From Anagrus nilaparvatae (Eukaryota > Arthropoda > Insecta > Hymenoptera > Mymaridae), in contig JAKSXM010000137.1 in NCBI GenBank assembly GCA_022575985.1, positions 22,338,001 through 22,402,000 on the forward strand: a DNA stretch of 64,000 bases, read 5' to 3'. Below are positions 1 through 12,342 of the stretch, piece by piece. Position 1 is the stretch's first letter; the number at the start of each line of letters is the position of its first letter. A program made the translations under genes and the position numbers. The notes under the pieces were generated by a model, which made no database searches, was not told the DNA's origin, and saw only the letters and a program-made list of their open reading frames with translations.

Positions 1-1703
1 AATTTTCGAACAATAAATTCAATTTTTTTACAAAAAAAGTAAAGAAAAACTAATGAATTTAACTAATAAAATAGAATTTATCAAGTGAAAAAAATCGAAG
101 CATGTTATATCAAAACTGCTTAGTATATGTATACGAAAATATATACCTATTGAGTATTAGTTCTATTGTAAAAATAATGATCGTCGTATAATATATTATT
201 CATTTTCTTTTATTATACATTCTTTTCATGAAATAAAATCACTAATGGTAATATCATTAACCGCAAGAATGAACATATCACACTCTATCGACCTCAATGA
301 AATATGGCTGCTGACTTTCTTGATTTCTGAACTGGTATTATTTTATACTTTTTTTTCTTTAATTAAAACACACTTTGTTGAATCTATTTTTCTATGCAGA
401 ACTAACTTTTCTTGTCAATGTTGTTATATTTTGTACTGTTGTATTAAGCTAGAGCACATGGCAAGAGCCTCCTTAAATTCACGCGTTACAGTGGCAAGAC
501 CATCTTATAAATGTGTGTGACATGTAAAATAGTGACCAAAAAGTTGTGTTGTAAAAATGTTACTTTTTTTAATTCAGTCCTCGTATTTATCCAGATAATA
601 ATAGTAAATAAGAATTATTGCAAATAATTTAATTACAAAACGCTAATATAGTAAACATACAGCTGGACTACGTTCTCTATGCGAGATTGGAACCTACGAA
701 CTAAGGATGCAATAAATTAATTAATAAACGCGCCTTACAGTATACATAGTTTATCACTGTATTCAAACATTTTTTATTCATATTTTCTTTTTTCGTTTTT
801 TTTTATATGTAAAGAAACATTTTTTTATCTGTAAACCCATTTTTTTTAATAATGCTTGCTTTTTGTGTGCTTACAAATTTAAAAATACGAGTATTATTTT
901 AAATGTGCCCAAATAAATAACATTAAGATTCTAAATATTTTTCTATTATATGACACCATGTACGCTGTTTTATATACGTATACGACGCAAGATATGTATT
1001 TAAAGCTTTTTCTTGAAGAAAATTTCCCATAATTGCATCAATGTATTGAATTTCCAGATTAAAATACTTTCAAACAGCGTACATTGATTCGGAATGCTTG
1101 CTATTAATGTATCAATGAATCCTTTACTAATACAGTTCTTTTAAGATCCCTGATTAAGTATTAACATGGATCATGTTTATAGGCAGGGGGGATACTTCAA
1201 GCATGTCATTTGAGGGGAGGGGGGTTCAAGAATAAGTCCGTTAAAGGGTTCTAGAATAATAAGGATTTTAGGACCTTAAATTTATATGAGTATCAATCAT
1301 CATCCTAGAATTTAGTAAATTATATTTATTTAATGAATACAAAATACTAGCGGTGATTTAAAGTGTAAATTTAAACATGCTCAATGTATGTTTGTGATTT
1401 TACAAACCGGTCGGAAGATTTTTACGGCAGTGTTTAGGTTATTGAAAAGTTATATTTTATAATATTATTCTCGAAAGTGAAATTAGTTTTCAAAGCTATT
1501 TATAACAGCTACTATCTTAAATTTCAATTAATAATTCCCTTATAAATACATGATGATTCCGCCAAAATGATCATCTCCCTGCAATTACAAGTCAAAATCT
1601 CTATTCATATTTATTTCAAATATCAATATTCATCTTATTATCTTTTTTATTAATTTATGTAATAAGGAATATTATTAATTGGATTTTCTGCAATCTTCGA
1701 ATG
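1..1703. other. gene-free AT-rich tract
   Basis: No coding region can be supported on either strand. Open frames, such as one at 245-520, have no recognisable domain and skewed low-complexity composition. Around 1180-1290 there are short G-rich runs in an otherwise AT-rich stretch; they resemble, on the opposite strand, the C-rich ends of the 'aagtccctaa' minisatellite family seen near 26.4, 31.9 and 48.8 kb. A slightly less AT-rich patch at 455-520 has no readable frame. Confidence 0.6.
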
Positions 1704-2292
1704 ACTCCAGTCAAATCACGGTTTTGATTTTATAGTTAGTGGTCACCACCAGATTTGGCCTACTATAGGTTTTTTGGTCACTGATCACGAAAGTCGGGGT
1801 CTTTTCTATAAGAAATTGGGGCTTCACCCTTAAATTTGCAAAAACTACCCCTTAAAAGGGGTATTTTTGATGTATTTAAATTCGGAGTGGCCAGATTTGG
1901 CCTACATGTGTTTCTTGGGTCTTTGATCAAAAATTTTGGGGAATTTTTTTTGAAAAATTAATATTTTACCCGTAAATTAGCTAAAACTACCCTTAAAAGG
2001 GCTATTTTTACTATTTCCCCGCTTTCAGTGTCCATATTTGGTCCATATGGGTTTTTTGGGTCGCTGTCCTGTCTACTAAAGATTAGCACTTCACCGTTAA
2101 ATTTGCAAAAACGTTAAATCCATCAAAAATAATCCTTTGTAGGGGTAGTTTTTGCTAATTTAAGGGTGAAGCCCCAATTTCTCATAGAAAATGCCCCGAA
2201 ATTCGGGATCAGAAACCTAAGAAACCTATAGTAGACCAAATTTGGTGGTGGCCACAGACTATAAACCCCCCCCCCTCAGGTTTGACTGGACT
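1704..2292. mobile_element. CTCCAGTC-family fold-back element, copy 1
   Basis: The element begins ACTCCAGTCAAATCACGG and ends GGTTTGACTGGACT, an imperfect terminal inverted repeat. Inside, a module containing a GGGTC-type motif recurs at about 1775, 1918 and 2058 (spacing 143 and 140 bp) in one orientation, then the sequence flips into the opposite orientation for the right part (about 2110-2265). A long C-run lies just inside the right terminus. There is no coding capacity, so it is a non-autonomous element. Family membership is secure from the four other copies in the window; the superfamily is not known. Confidence 0.8.
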
Positions 2293-4381
2293 AAATGTAT
2301 AATATTGTTACATAAAAAGCAAATAGAACTTTTTGTGATCTGCTATTTAAATTCTTTTTTTTTTGTATCAATCCATTTTAAAAAAGTTAAATCAAAATAA
2401 ATATAGGAGAAGTTTTAACATTTAATCAGCTGGGATGACCACTATCTAATATGGGGGACTATATCTAATTTCTTCCGTTCGCCTGAAGATTATAGTATCA
2501 ACAAAAAGTTATTTTGTACACTAATTTAAGTTTTAAACTTCTTTTAGTGTTCTAAGGACTGCACTATAAAAAAAGTTTCCTCAATTTGACTATCATGCTA
2601 AAAAAATTAAGCATAGTTTTTTTTTCCAGTATATGTATATTAGGGAGATTTAAAAAATACATAACGCTTGAACGAGCCCTTATAACTATTTTACGATGGC
2701 TTAGGGGATGTTTATATAAAAATCCGAAGATACAGGAGTTATTCTACTGCACTTAAATGGTCTAAGTCAATTTTTTTGTTAAAAAAACCATAAAAAATTC
2801 ATATCTTGACTCATATATAACTGAAAAAATAAAAACTAAAAGATTTTAACCTTTATTTAAAAAAACTTCTTTTCTGTGCAAAGAATTTATCTTTTTCACT
2901 TTAATACATGAAGTATATTTACAGCTTTTGAATAAAATATAAAATATTTCAAATATCCTTATATATTAATGTGTAAGTGTGTGTGTGTATTTATGGACAT
3001 ATGTGCACCTTGAATAAAATTCATGTGAAAATATGAAAGAATGTGGCATAAATCTACAATAAATCTTTTAGCTTATACTTCATATAGTATGAATGTATTA
3101 TTTTATATGTGAAGCATTTTAATATCATATAGTTCTAGTATAAATTTTTGAAAAATAGAATGAAATAAATTTTTAAAATTATTAAAAATATTGAAAAATT
3201 ATAATAAATAGTTCAAGATGTACTTCCAAGCAGAGTTGTAAAAGCTCAATTTCTACCTTAAATTTTCTATTCAATATGTACTAACTTATAAAACCCCTTA
3301 CACATTCCATATCTAAACAAAGTACTTTTAGGGTGTAAATTTTACGAACTTGTTTTATAATATAATAAAATTTAATGCAAATTTTGATTATTTATTATTT
3401 AATTACTGTTAAAATATTTTATATCTGTTATTTTATTAAATTTGATTCACGCTTGTTTAATAATCAATATTACTGTTAAATTAAATTATGGGGGGGAAAT
3501 AGAACATATTTGCAAGCTTTTTGAGCTTTTTTTCAGTTTGTAATGCAATTGATAAGCCAGAAAAATTGAATACCCAGATTAAAAATTCTGTTTGATAAAG
3601 TTTTAATAAAAGTCAAAATTACTGATACCTAATTTAATATAAAAAATTTAAAAAAAAAAAGAGTTTTTGTTACATACCAAACAGAAAATAACGAAAAATT
3701 TAATTTTAATTATAAACGCATCATAAAATATTAACAACCCCTACGTAAAAAAAAATTTTATTTATACATTTTCTTGTAAAATTAATTAATTATATTAAGT
3801 ACTTATTTTATAAATAAAAATAAAAAAATAAGAGCTTTATATTAAAATAAAAGGCATTACAAATAAAGCTTGTAAATTTAGATGTTATTAAGAAGAAAAT
3901 AAAAAGAGATTATTTTATTTCCTTTATAAATAATATTACTTTTTTTGCCCTTAAAATATATAAAATTAAATTATAATTAAATATAATAAATTAGAACATA
4001 TTTTTATTTTTATTTTTTGGAAATAATAAAAGAAAATAATTAATTAATAAAAAAAAAAAACATGTGTTAAAACATGAAAGATTTTAATCAAATTATTTAT
4101 CATTATACATTTTCTTTTATTTATATTTTTGATTAATTTATTTTTTTGGGTTTTTTTTATGTAAGGTAAATTTACGTGAACCTGGGTATGTTTTTTGAGG
4201 GTTTTGCTGGGGTAAAATGTTTGGTACTAATAATTTTTTGGTATTGTTGGTAATGTCTTAAGAAAAACTGATAATTTTTCAATGTATTCAAGAGTCTTAA
4301 ATTTTTAATGTATTTCGTTCGTTAGCTCATTAACACCTTCATCGACTACTCATCGAAAGATGAATATTTCAAAATTAACCC
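2293..4381. other. gene-free AT-rich tract
   Basis: Only A/T-rich spacer with short homopolymer runs was seen, including a small TG run near 2972-2985. No splice-bounded coding exon, RNA gene or inverted-repeat element was recognised. Confidence 0.55.
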
Positions 4382-4383
4382 TA

Positions 4384-4767
4384 CTTTGTAAAAAGTAACT
4401 TTCTTAGATTTACAAAAAAAATAGAATTTTTTCGAAAAATTAGTGAATTTTCAAAAAAATTTGTAAATATTCGATAAAAATCGCAAATTTATTAAATTTA
4501 GTATATTATTGAAAAATTAGAGAATTCTCAATTTTTTTTTGTGATTTTACGAAAAAAGTTGTAAATTCTCAACTATTTTTCGGAAATTTACTAATTTTAT
4601 GTAAATTTTCGAAAAAAAATTGTAAATTGTCAATTTTTCTTCCGAATTTGCAAAAAAAATCGAGCATACTCGAAGTTTTTTTTAATATACTAAATTTGGT
4701 AAATATACAATTTTTTTCGAATATTTTCTAATTTTTTTGTTATTTAAGAATGTTACTTTTTACAGTG
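4384..4767. mobile_element. CACTGTAAAAAGTAAC palindromic element, copy 1
   Basis: This is a near-complete palindrome of about 384 bp. The left end reads CTTTGTAAAAAGTAAC (slightly mutated) and the right end GTTACTTTTTACAGTG. Both ends are flanked by TA. The interior is made of short degenerate words such as TCGAAAAAT and GTAAATTTA arranged symmetrically about the centre. TA flanks with a CACTG terminus suit a Tc1/mariner-type non-autonomous element, which is an inference from family knowledge. It has no open reading frame. Confidence 0.8.
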
Positions 4768-4769
4768 TA

Positions 4770-7700
4770 CATTAGAAGTTTATATAGCAATTTTTAGGGG
4801 TTGCAAGTAAAAACTGACTTTAGGAATGGACAGAACGACTCAAAGAAGTTACTGGGTGACATTTTAAGTCCAAAATATACATTTTTTTATATCAAAATTC
4901 ACCTATCCAAGAATGGCCGATTAGGTTAAACAGTATTAAAAGTTAATCTATTTTACTTCTGGTACAACCTAAAACTACTCAACCATTCAAAAGATTCATT
5001 ACACATAATAAACAATAATAATTATCTCCATAACAATAAAATAAATAAAAATCAATTAAAACTAATTAATAAACGTACATATCAACAGATTCAAGTACAC
5101 AAAGAGACTAACAATAATAAAAAAAGATTTTTATTTATAATTGTTCTTATAAGATAAATGTTAATTTATCTTGCAATAAAAAATAAAATAAGATAGCCTT
5201 CATTTTATTATTACTTTTTTTATGGATAAAAAATTTCTATTTAATTTTTACTATTTTTTATATATAAAAATAAATATATTATGATAAGAAAATTGAGGAT
5301 AATACACAATAGAATACAATAGAATTCGATAGGGTTTTTTATTCCTGGGAGTATTAGTTTAAAAGAAAAAAATTTTTTTGTTTTTTTTTGTTTGTAAAAA
5401 ATATAAACTGTTATTTTTATGTTTTCTTTTACAGTTTTAGAAATTATTCGTGTTGGAACTGCTTTGGAATCAGAATTTTTTGCATGGATTTATGTTGGAA
5501 ATTTAGATTTTATTCTTTAGTATCAAATTTTCTGTATTTTGTAATTTTATAGATTTGGTTCGAAATAATTTTATGGCTTTAAAGAATATTTTCTATCAAA
5601 GTACTAATATTTTTGCGTAAATGCGTACCTTGATATAAGCAATTTTTATTGGCTTAAATTATGTTTCCGCCACCTGCAGCACATTTTTACTTCAATATCA
5701 AAGCACTATTTTATTTTTATGTTGCACTCACAAAACATCACAAATTCAAATTTTCATCAATAAAATTTACAATGAACACGTTACAAGATTAAATTTAAAA
5801 AACCAAAAAAAAAAAGATTATTTTTTTTTTGTAAATTAGTATAATAACATGAAACTATTTTTTTAAATTATTAAACTAAAAACGAAAAATTAAATTTTAT
5901 GTTAGATAATAAATAAATTATTTAATTATTATATAATCATAAAAATTCACGCACTTCTCGTCTATTCAAAATCGCGAAAGCGACTAAAATACATAAAATA
6001 CAGAGAGAAAAGCATAGAGAGAAACATAAATAAAAAAAAAAGAGAGAAGGGGATGAAAAGCTTGAGAGAATCTAACAATGATAGAGAGAAAATTTTCTCT
6101 CTTTTATGTTCTGTGCTTTCCCTGGGAACCCGGTTAGACTTGCGCGTCCGATTACTAAGCAAACATAATATAGGCGCAACATGTGGGAATAAAAACTTGG
6201 TGTATTTTTTTTTTTTCATAATTTTTTACTTATACTTTTTTTTTATCTTCATTTTAGATGAAAAAAATGTGGAAAAAGATACAGAAAAGAAGAGATTCTT
6301 TTTTTATTTACGATAAATAGGTATTAAAGGATTCTCATATTTTTCAACGAGCTTTTTTTATACAGGAAAAAAAAGGATGTGTATATTGTTGAGTCTATGT
6401 TTTAAATTCTATAGAACACATTTATGACCTATATTTTCTAGGGTGTTCAAGGTTAAATTGATAATTCTTGAAATTTGACGCAATTTTTTAAAATTTATTT
6501 ATTTTTTTCTTTTTTTATTTAAATTATTTTTTAATTTAATTAATTAACTGAAAATAAAAGGACATTTACAGTTATGTGAAAGGACAAAAAAGATTATTAT
6601 TTTTTCTTTAATTAAAAATGATAGCCATGACATTATTACATTTGGATGTGACATTTTTTTCTTAGAAAGTATCAAATATCGAGAAAATAATTAAAAACAG
6701 TTGCTAAATTTGAAGAAAATTTAAATCTTAAGATTGACTGTTTTTGCACAGATACAAAAAATCACAAAAAATAAATAAAAATGACCTAAATTATAGATTT
6801 GTACCAATAAAATTTTTTTCTTAATACTAAAAACTTACTTTTGTTAAAGTTAATAATTTTTATTTACTAACTAGATTTTTTTGCGTTTACTTTTTTAGCT
6901 ATAACTTAGAATAACAGTAAGCTTAATTTATGCTTTTAGCAATATTTTACACGCGATTAAAAGCTAGTTAAGATTTAAAAAATTTCTAAATATATTTAAA
7001 TATAAAGTTATAATATTCAATTTTCAAATAAAATGTTTCAATTACAAAAATATTTTGTATACCCACGAGTAAAAATTTGATACTTTTTCCTGCGTAATAT
7101 TATTTTATTTTTTAACATAATTTTCTAAGTAAAAACTGCATTGCATATAAAATATAGAAAATTCAATAAATAAATATATTTTATTAAATAATACCTTACA
7201 TAAATATCATAAATAAATATAATACAAGAATTTGTAATAAATAAACTTTTTATATGGGGAAGTCTATAAAGTTTGAGCAGAGCAAACTTTTTGACAAAAA
7301 TTCTCGGTTGTTTTTTTTTTGTTTTCCATTTTAAAACAATCGACAAAAATTTTCCTAAAAAGTTAATATTTTTCTTCATTTCTCGCAAAAAAAAAAAAAA
7401 TTAAGTTAACGACACTTTTGTCTAACTGTTAAAAAATATTATAAGTTACTCCTAACTGACTTGAGATGACATGATTGACAAAACCAACTGGACCTTCCCA
7501 TATATTTATAAAATTTTTATCTCGTTATACATGGTGATAAATATAGAGCTAAAGGAATTTAATATTTTTTTTTAATAAAAAAAAATTTTTTTTTGATTCT
7601 TGAGTGCATAAACTAAATAAGGGAAAACATGAAAGACTTCTACTTTTTATTGATTTTTATTTAAGCAAAGTTTGAAATTGAACTACAAAAAACTGGTTAA

Positions 7701-9786
7701 AATGAAATTTATTTATTATTTATTATTTTGACGATTTGAAATTTTAAACTAGGATACATTCAGACTAAATTATAGCTTTGTAACTTTAATTTGGTTAGGG
7801 AGATGAAAAAAGGAAAAAGTTTGTCCAATTGTCTCATGATGAGGCATTGTATTATTATTTTTAAAAAAGCTTCTAATTTCTTTTAATAATTTATTATGCA
7901 AAATAAAAAAATAAAAATTATTGGTATTGAATTTGAATTTTTAATACAATTTATTTCAAAGCTATACAAAATAACTTAACTAACTCTCTCATAAAAGAAA
8001 AAAAATGAAATTAAAATTTCTTTTCATAAATTTTATTTTTAATTAATAATAAAAAATAACAATTAAAGATTTTCATATTACTGTTTATGGTACCTTTTGT
8101 TTTATTTATTATTATTAATTAAATACAAACTACATGTTAATTTTTATAATAAAAAATTTTATGATAATTCATATTTTTATTTTCTATTTGCTTGCAGTTA
8201 TTAAAATTTGAACAATATACAAAGATATAAAAAATAAATAACACGTGTGTTTAATTAAACTAGACTATTAGACTGGTTTACATGAGTTGTAAAAAATTCG
8301 TTTGATATTGTTTACTTGAATGTTTAATCCCTCATTACTCATCTGTGTATGAAAATTTGGTAATGTATCCATGTTACTTGGTAGTTGATAAACATTTATA
8401 CACTTGCCCTGTAGTGAACCTTGAACTGGAAGCAAAAAATATATATTATATAGACTGCAGTATATTATATTCTTTGCTGGAAGTTTGTTGGATTCCTGTT
8501 TTATGTACAACTATAGTAAGTAAGAAAGTGAAGTTATCCGATTCGGGTTTTTTGGATTTTTAGCCTGAAAATTTTAGAATCACTTCATGTCTGCAGTCTT
8601 TTTTAGACTTTACGTTAAACATTATCTGACTCATTCCTATTAGAAAGAATCCCAACCTTTTAGGTAACCAGCCTGAATTTCCGATAACCGAACGCTCCTA
8701 AATTAGGTCACAATAACTGTAAAAAAACTAATATTTTGCTGTCCCAATTGTCCTATTGCGCCGATTATCCAAGCTTTACGCTTTTTTTGCTTTTCAAATA
8801 CGCGAATAAGTGTCAAGGTGGTAGCAGAATAGTCGGTGAATTTTTGGACAAATTTTAGGGTGCTACTACTTAGGCTAAGTTGGTTGCGGAGACCTAATCA
8901 CTATATTTATCTAGTGATATTAGTCTTTTGAATGTAAAAATGTCTGTTTTTAGTAAATTTAATGAAATGACTTATTGTGGTAAAATTTTTTTTTGATGAA
9001 AATTTAAAGATAATAAAGGCAAAGTTTTTAAAATTTGCTTAACAATTAAAAAAAAAATCATTTTACAATGTTAGCCATAAAATTGAAAAAATAAAATGAA
9101 TAAATTAAAAATTTTAATTATAACATTTAACAATTGAAAAATAATTTTTAATGATCTAATAAAAACATTATAATTAAAAAATAGGTACTAAAATATATTT
9201 TCAACATAAAATTATTATTACTTTATTAGAATTTTTTTCCAAGTATTTCAATAAACAGATAAATTAATTTTTTTTATTCGTATAATAAAAATCAACATTG
9301 ATTTTATTATTTTTTTTTTTTTCAATAATATTTGAATTCACTGTAATTTTATATGCAAAAAATAAAAATCAGAATACGATCTTTATTATTATTATTATTG
9401 AATAGGTACAAATACTTTTTGATTTATACATAGTAATGGAAAAACGAGTACTTGTGAATCAATGCTGTCGTATTTCCTCAGGGGTTTGTAAGAGATTCTT
9501 ATAATCTAAAGAAAAAGTTGAAGATTTTCCTTCAAGTATTGGTCGTTTCTTTATAACTTACAGATTTTTTTTTTCTTTTTCTAAAAGTTTTTTTCCGCTT
9601 TTCAAGGAATTCAATAGCTGGATGACTTTATACGAATGTTAAATGTCACGATTTGAATTATATTTAGCAAATACTTGTATATTTTTATCAGAACTTTTTT
9701 TATTCAAAACACAGAAATAAATATTTTAATGATGTAAAATTTCTTAGAATTTATATAATTTATCATAATTAATCAGATACGATTTA
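4770..9786. other. gene-free tract with a promoter-like patch
   Basis: No gene was recognised. The stretch is AT-rich spacer except for the GAGAG cluster and GC-richer patch at 6003-6190 (listed separately) and a more mixed segment at about 8560-8900 with no readable frame. Two short open frames near 8268-8563 on opposite strands have no domain and no splice context. A trinucleotide ATT run lies at about 9384-9400. Confidence 0.55.
6003..6190. promoter_or_regulatory. GAGA-motif cluster with GC-richer island
   Basis: Five GAGAG pentamers (6003, 6017, 6042, 6064, 6084) and one CTCTC (6097) fall within 99 bp. They are followed at about 6115-6175 by an unusually GC- and CpG-containing stretch with CCCGGTT and TTGCGCGTCCG. 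In insects, GAGA-factor sites cluster in this way at promoters and chromatin boundaries. No downstream coding exon can be tied to it in either direction, so the role is a guess. Confidence 0.35.
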
Positions 9787-9942
9787 GGGGCCATTCATAA
9801 ATTACGTAACGCTTGTGGGGTGTAGGGGGGGTCAACCATTGTGTTACAGTCAATGTTAAAAGGGTCAGCAAAAGCGTTATGTTTGGGGCGGAGGGGGTTC
9901 AAAAACACTAAATTTTGCGTTACGTAATTTATGAATGGCCCC
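9787..9942. mobile_element. 156 bp TTA-flanked MITE
   Basis: The termini GGGGCCATTCATAAATTACG and its reverse complement CGTAATTTATGAATGGCCCC form near-perfect inverted repeats. They continue inward as AACGC/GCGTT. Both ends are flanked by TTA (9784-9786 and 9943-9945), a clear three-base target duplication. The middle contains G-rich runs and no coding frame. Three-base TWA duplications are typical of PIF/Harbinger-type elements, which is the tentative assignment. Confidence 0.85.
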
Positions 9943-10412
9943 TTATTGGTAATCATTAGGAAAATTATTTTTTATTAAAATTTTATACCTGTAAATATCC
10001 CTTCATACTTGGTAAATAACAGTCTTCAAAACTGTGATATTGGAAACCTAATAAATTTCTCATCTGTAATTTACTTAAAATGAAGTAAATATTTGAAATA
10101 CACATAAAATATATGTACAACCTGTTTTAGTTTATTGAAATTGAATACATTTGAATAAATGTGACTGCATTCTAAACCATTAATTAAATATGTTCTTTAA
10201 TATGAAGAAATGGAATTATTAAAAAATTAACTTGTTTTGGCTGCTTTTTTAGTAACCTAATTTAAAAAACATTTGAGAAAAATTAGTCAAATTAAATCAA
10301 AAGGCTACCAGTTGAAATTTTGAGGGTAAAAAATGGAAAAAAACATAATGCTTCTAGTTTTCACTTTCAATATTTAATTAGACATTATTGATTTTTTTTT
10401 AATTAATAACTA

Positions 10413-10840
10413 CACTGTAAAAAGTAACTTCCTTATATTAACAAAAAAATTAGAAAATTTTCGAAAAATTAGTAAATTTTCAAAAAAATTTGTAAATATT
10501 CGAAAAAAATCGTAAATTTACTAAATTTAATATATTCTCGAAAAATTCGAGAATTCTCGATTTTTTTATGTGCATTTACGAAAAAAGTTGCAAATTCACA
10601 ATTATTTTTTGTAAATTTACGACTATTTTTTGTAAATTTTCGAAAAAAAATTGTAAATTATCAATTTTTCTTATGAATTCACAAAAAAAAAATCGAGAAT
10701 TTTCGAATTTTTCGATAATATACTAAATTTAGTAAATTTACGATTTTTTTCGAATATTTACAAATTTTTTTGAAAATTTACTAATTTTTCGAAAATTTTC
10801 TAATTTTTTTGTTAATATAAGGAAGTTACTGTTTACAGTG
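10413..10840. mobile_element. CACTGTAAAAAGTAAC palindromic element, copy 2
   Basis: This is the best-preserved copy. The left terminus is CACTGTAAAAAGTAACTTCC and the right terminus GGAAGTTACTGTTTACAGTG, flanked by TA at 10411-10412 and 10841-10842. The whole 428 bp folds back on itself. Symmetric blocks read AAATTTTCGAAAAATTAGTA on the left and their complement on the right, with TCGAGAATTCTCGA-like words near the middle. It has no coding capacity. Confidence 0.88.
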
Positions 10841-11941
10841 TATTAAAGTAAGTAGTATTCCCAGACACTAAACTATCACCTAAAAGTTTTAGAGTAAGGA
10901 TCCATCTGAAAATTGAAAAATGCTGAAGGGAAAAAAAAGGAAAAAAGCAAATAGTTTTAGATTCCCTTTTACAAACCTTACAAAATTTAATAAATTGTTC
11001 TGAAAATTCGATACTGTACGGAAAATTTATTTTAATGAACTATGACCTCTTTTTTATAAATTTTATTTCATTATCATTCATGTATGATATTTTAATTTTT
11101 TAGCCTGATTTAAATTTAAAGAAATTTTCCTTACTTTTTTAGAACAAGTAAATTTAAATTTTACTAAAAAATAATTTAATTGGATCGTGTATATGAATAA
11201 TTTTTATGAATTTTAACTAAGTCACTAAAGAAATGCTGAGCCTAAAATCCATTTTTTCTTTCTTTCTTTATAAAATGTAGTATAAGTAGATTTAAATATA
11301 TCTTTAATACTGTTATTTGTGAATAATATTTTTCGATAAAATAATATTTAAATCAAAAAAAGGTTTATGAGTATAATCTTTTTAAAAAACTTTCTATTAA
11401 TTATTTAGTATTTATGTTTGACCTATTAAAACATTAAGCAGCTTTAATAATTAATTTTATATATTTTTTTATTTAAATAAAATAATTTCAAAATTTTAAT
11501 ATTTAATTTTTTAATTGTTTAAATAAATTAAATCTTAATTTACTTGGTTTATTTAAAGCGTAAATAAGCCACAGAGTTAAGAATTAATTTACATAAAAAG
11601 TTTTAATTTAAAATATTAAGAAATTTATTACACCTACACTTCGTCATTTATGCATGCAGTGGTTTGGAAATGTCAATCATTGATGAGGTTAACCACAGAG
11701 GCTTGCGCTACTTTTACTTATTTTGGAGACCATTCTTATAATTATAAAATCAATGTTATTTATTTTATTTTTTTTTAACTCGATTTTCAGAAAAATAATA
11801 ATTTAACCCTAAAAATTAGCATAATTGAAAATTTATTATGCAATTAGTTAAATAGACGAAATTAAGTAATGCCTGATAAGATTTTTGTTTTTTTCCCCCT
11901 CTTAAACTGGATATATGAGACACTTTCCTCCCGATTTTCAG

Positions 11942-11972
11942 ATTCACCGAGTACAATGTACTCGGTGAATCT
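11942..11972. repeat. short perfect hairpin
   Basis: GATTCACCGAGTACA is followed almost immediately by TGTACTCGGTGAATC, a perfect inverted repeat with an arm of about 14-15 bases and almost no loop. It could be a palindrome relic of a mobile element. There is no poly-T or gene context that would make it a terminator. Confidence 0.6.
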
Positions 11973-12020
11973 AATACACTAATTGTTACAATGTCATTAT
12001 GATTTTTTATGATAATACAT

Positions 12021-12342
12021 CCAAAAAAAAGTTTGGGGACAAAAGCACAGCTAGGGTTTTTTCGAATATTGTTTCATGTATTTTTCGACTCTGAAAACAA
12101 AACTAAGATTAACTATATTACATCATGAGAATTTAGCGCTACGCGCCTTATAAAGTATAAAAACGTTGAAAAAAATGTATTTAAAATTTATATAAATGGT
12201 ATAGGGCACGTAGTATAGTATAGGGTTCATAGCACTAAATATTGAGGGTATACAGCAAAATCTGACTTCAGATTTGTTTTCAGCGTCAAAGAATAGTCAC
12301 GAAAACCCTAGCCGGACTTTTGTCTCCGAACTTCCTTTTGGG
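12021..12342. mobile_element. MITE with ~40 bp terminal inverted repeats
   Basis: The left end runs from CCAAAAAAAAGTTTGGGGAC through GCTAGGGTTTT. The right end, read on the other strand, runs from CCAAAAGGAAGTTCGGAGAC through GGCTAGGGTTTTC. The arms match over roughly 40 bases with a few mismatches. The interior of about 240 bp has no open frame. Superfamily and target duplication are unclear. Confidence 0.7.

Larger units (their letters stand above)
9946..12020. other. gene-free tract apart from one palindromic element
   Basis: Outside the palindromic element at 10413-10840 only AT-rich spacer is visible, with no supported exon. A short perfect inverted pair around GATTCACCGAGTACA / TGTACTCGGTGAATC is centred near 11955 and would form a compact hairpin. 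Confidence 0.5.

Noticed and set aside
245..520. 91-codon open frame on the plus strand
   Set aside because: Random-looking, phenylalanine- and leucine-rich translation with no domain or splice context; typical of chance frames in AT-rich DNA.
11942..11972. Intrinsic transcription terminator
   Set aside because: A perfect hairpin, but this is eukaryotic DNA with no gene ending nearby.
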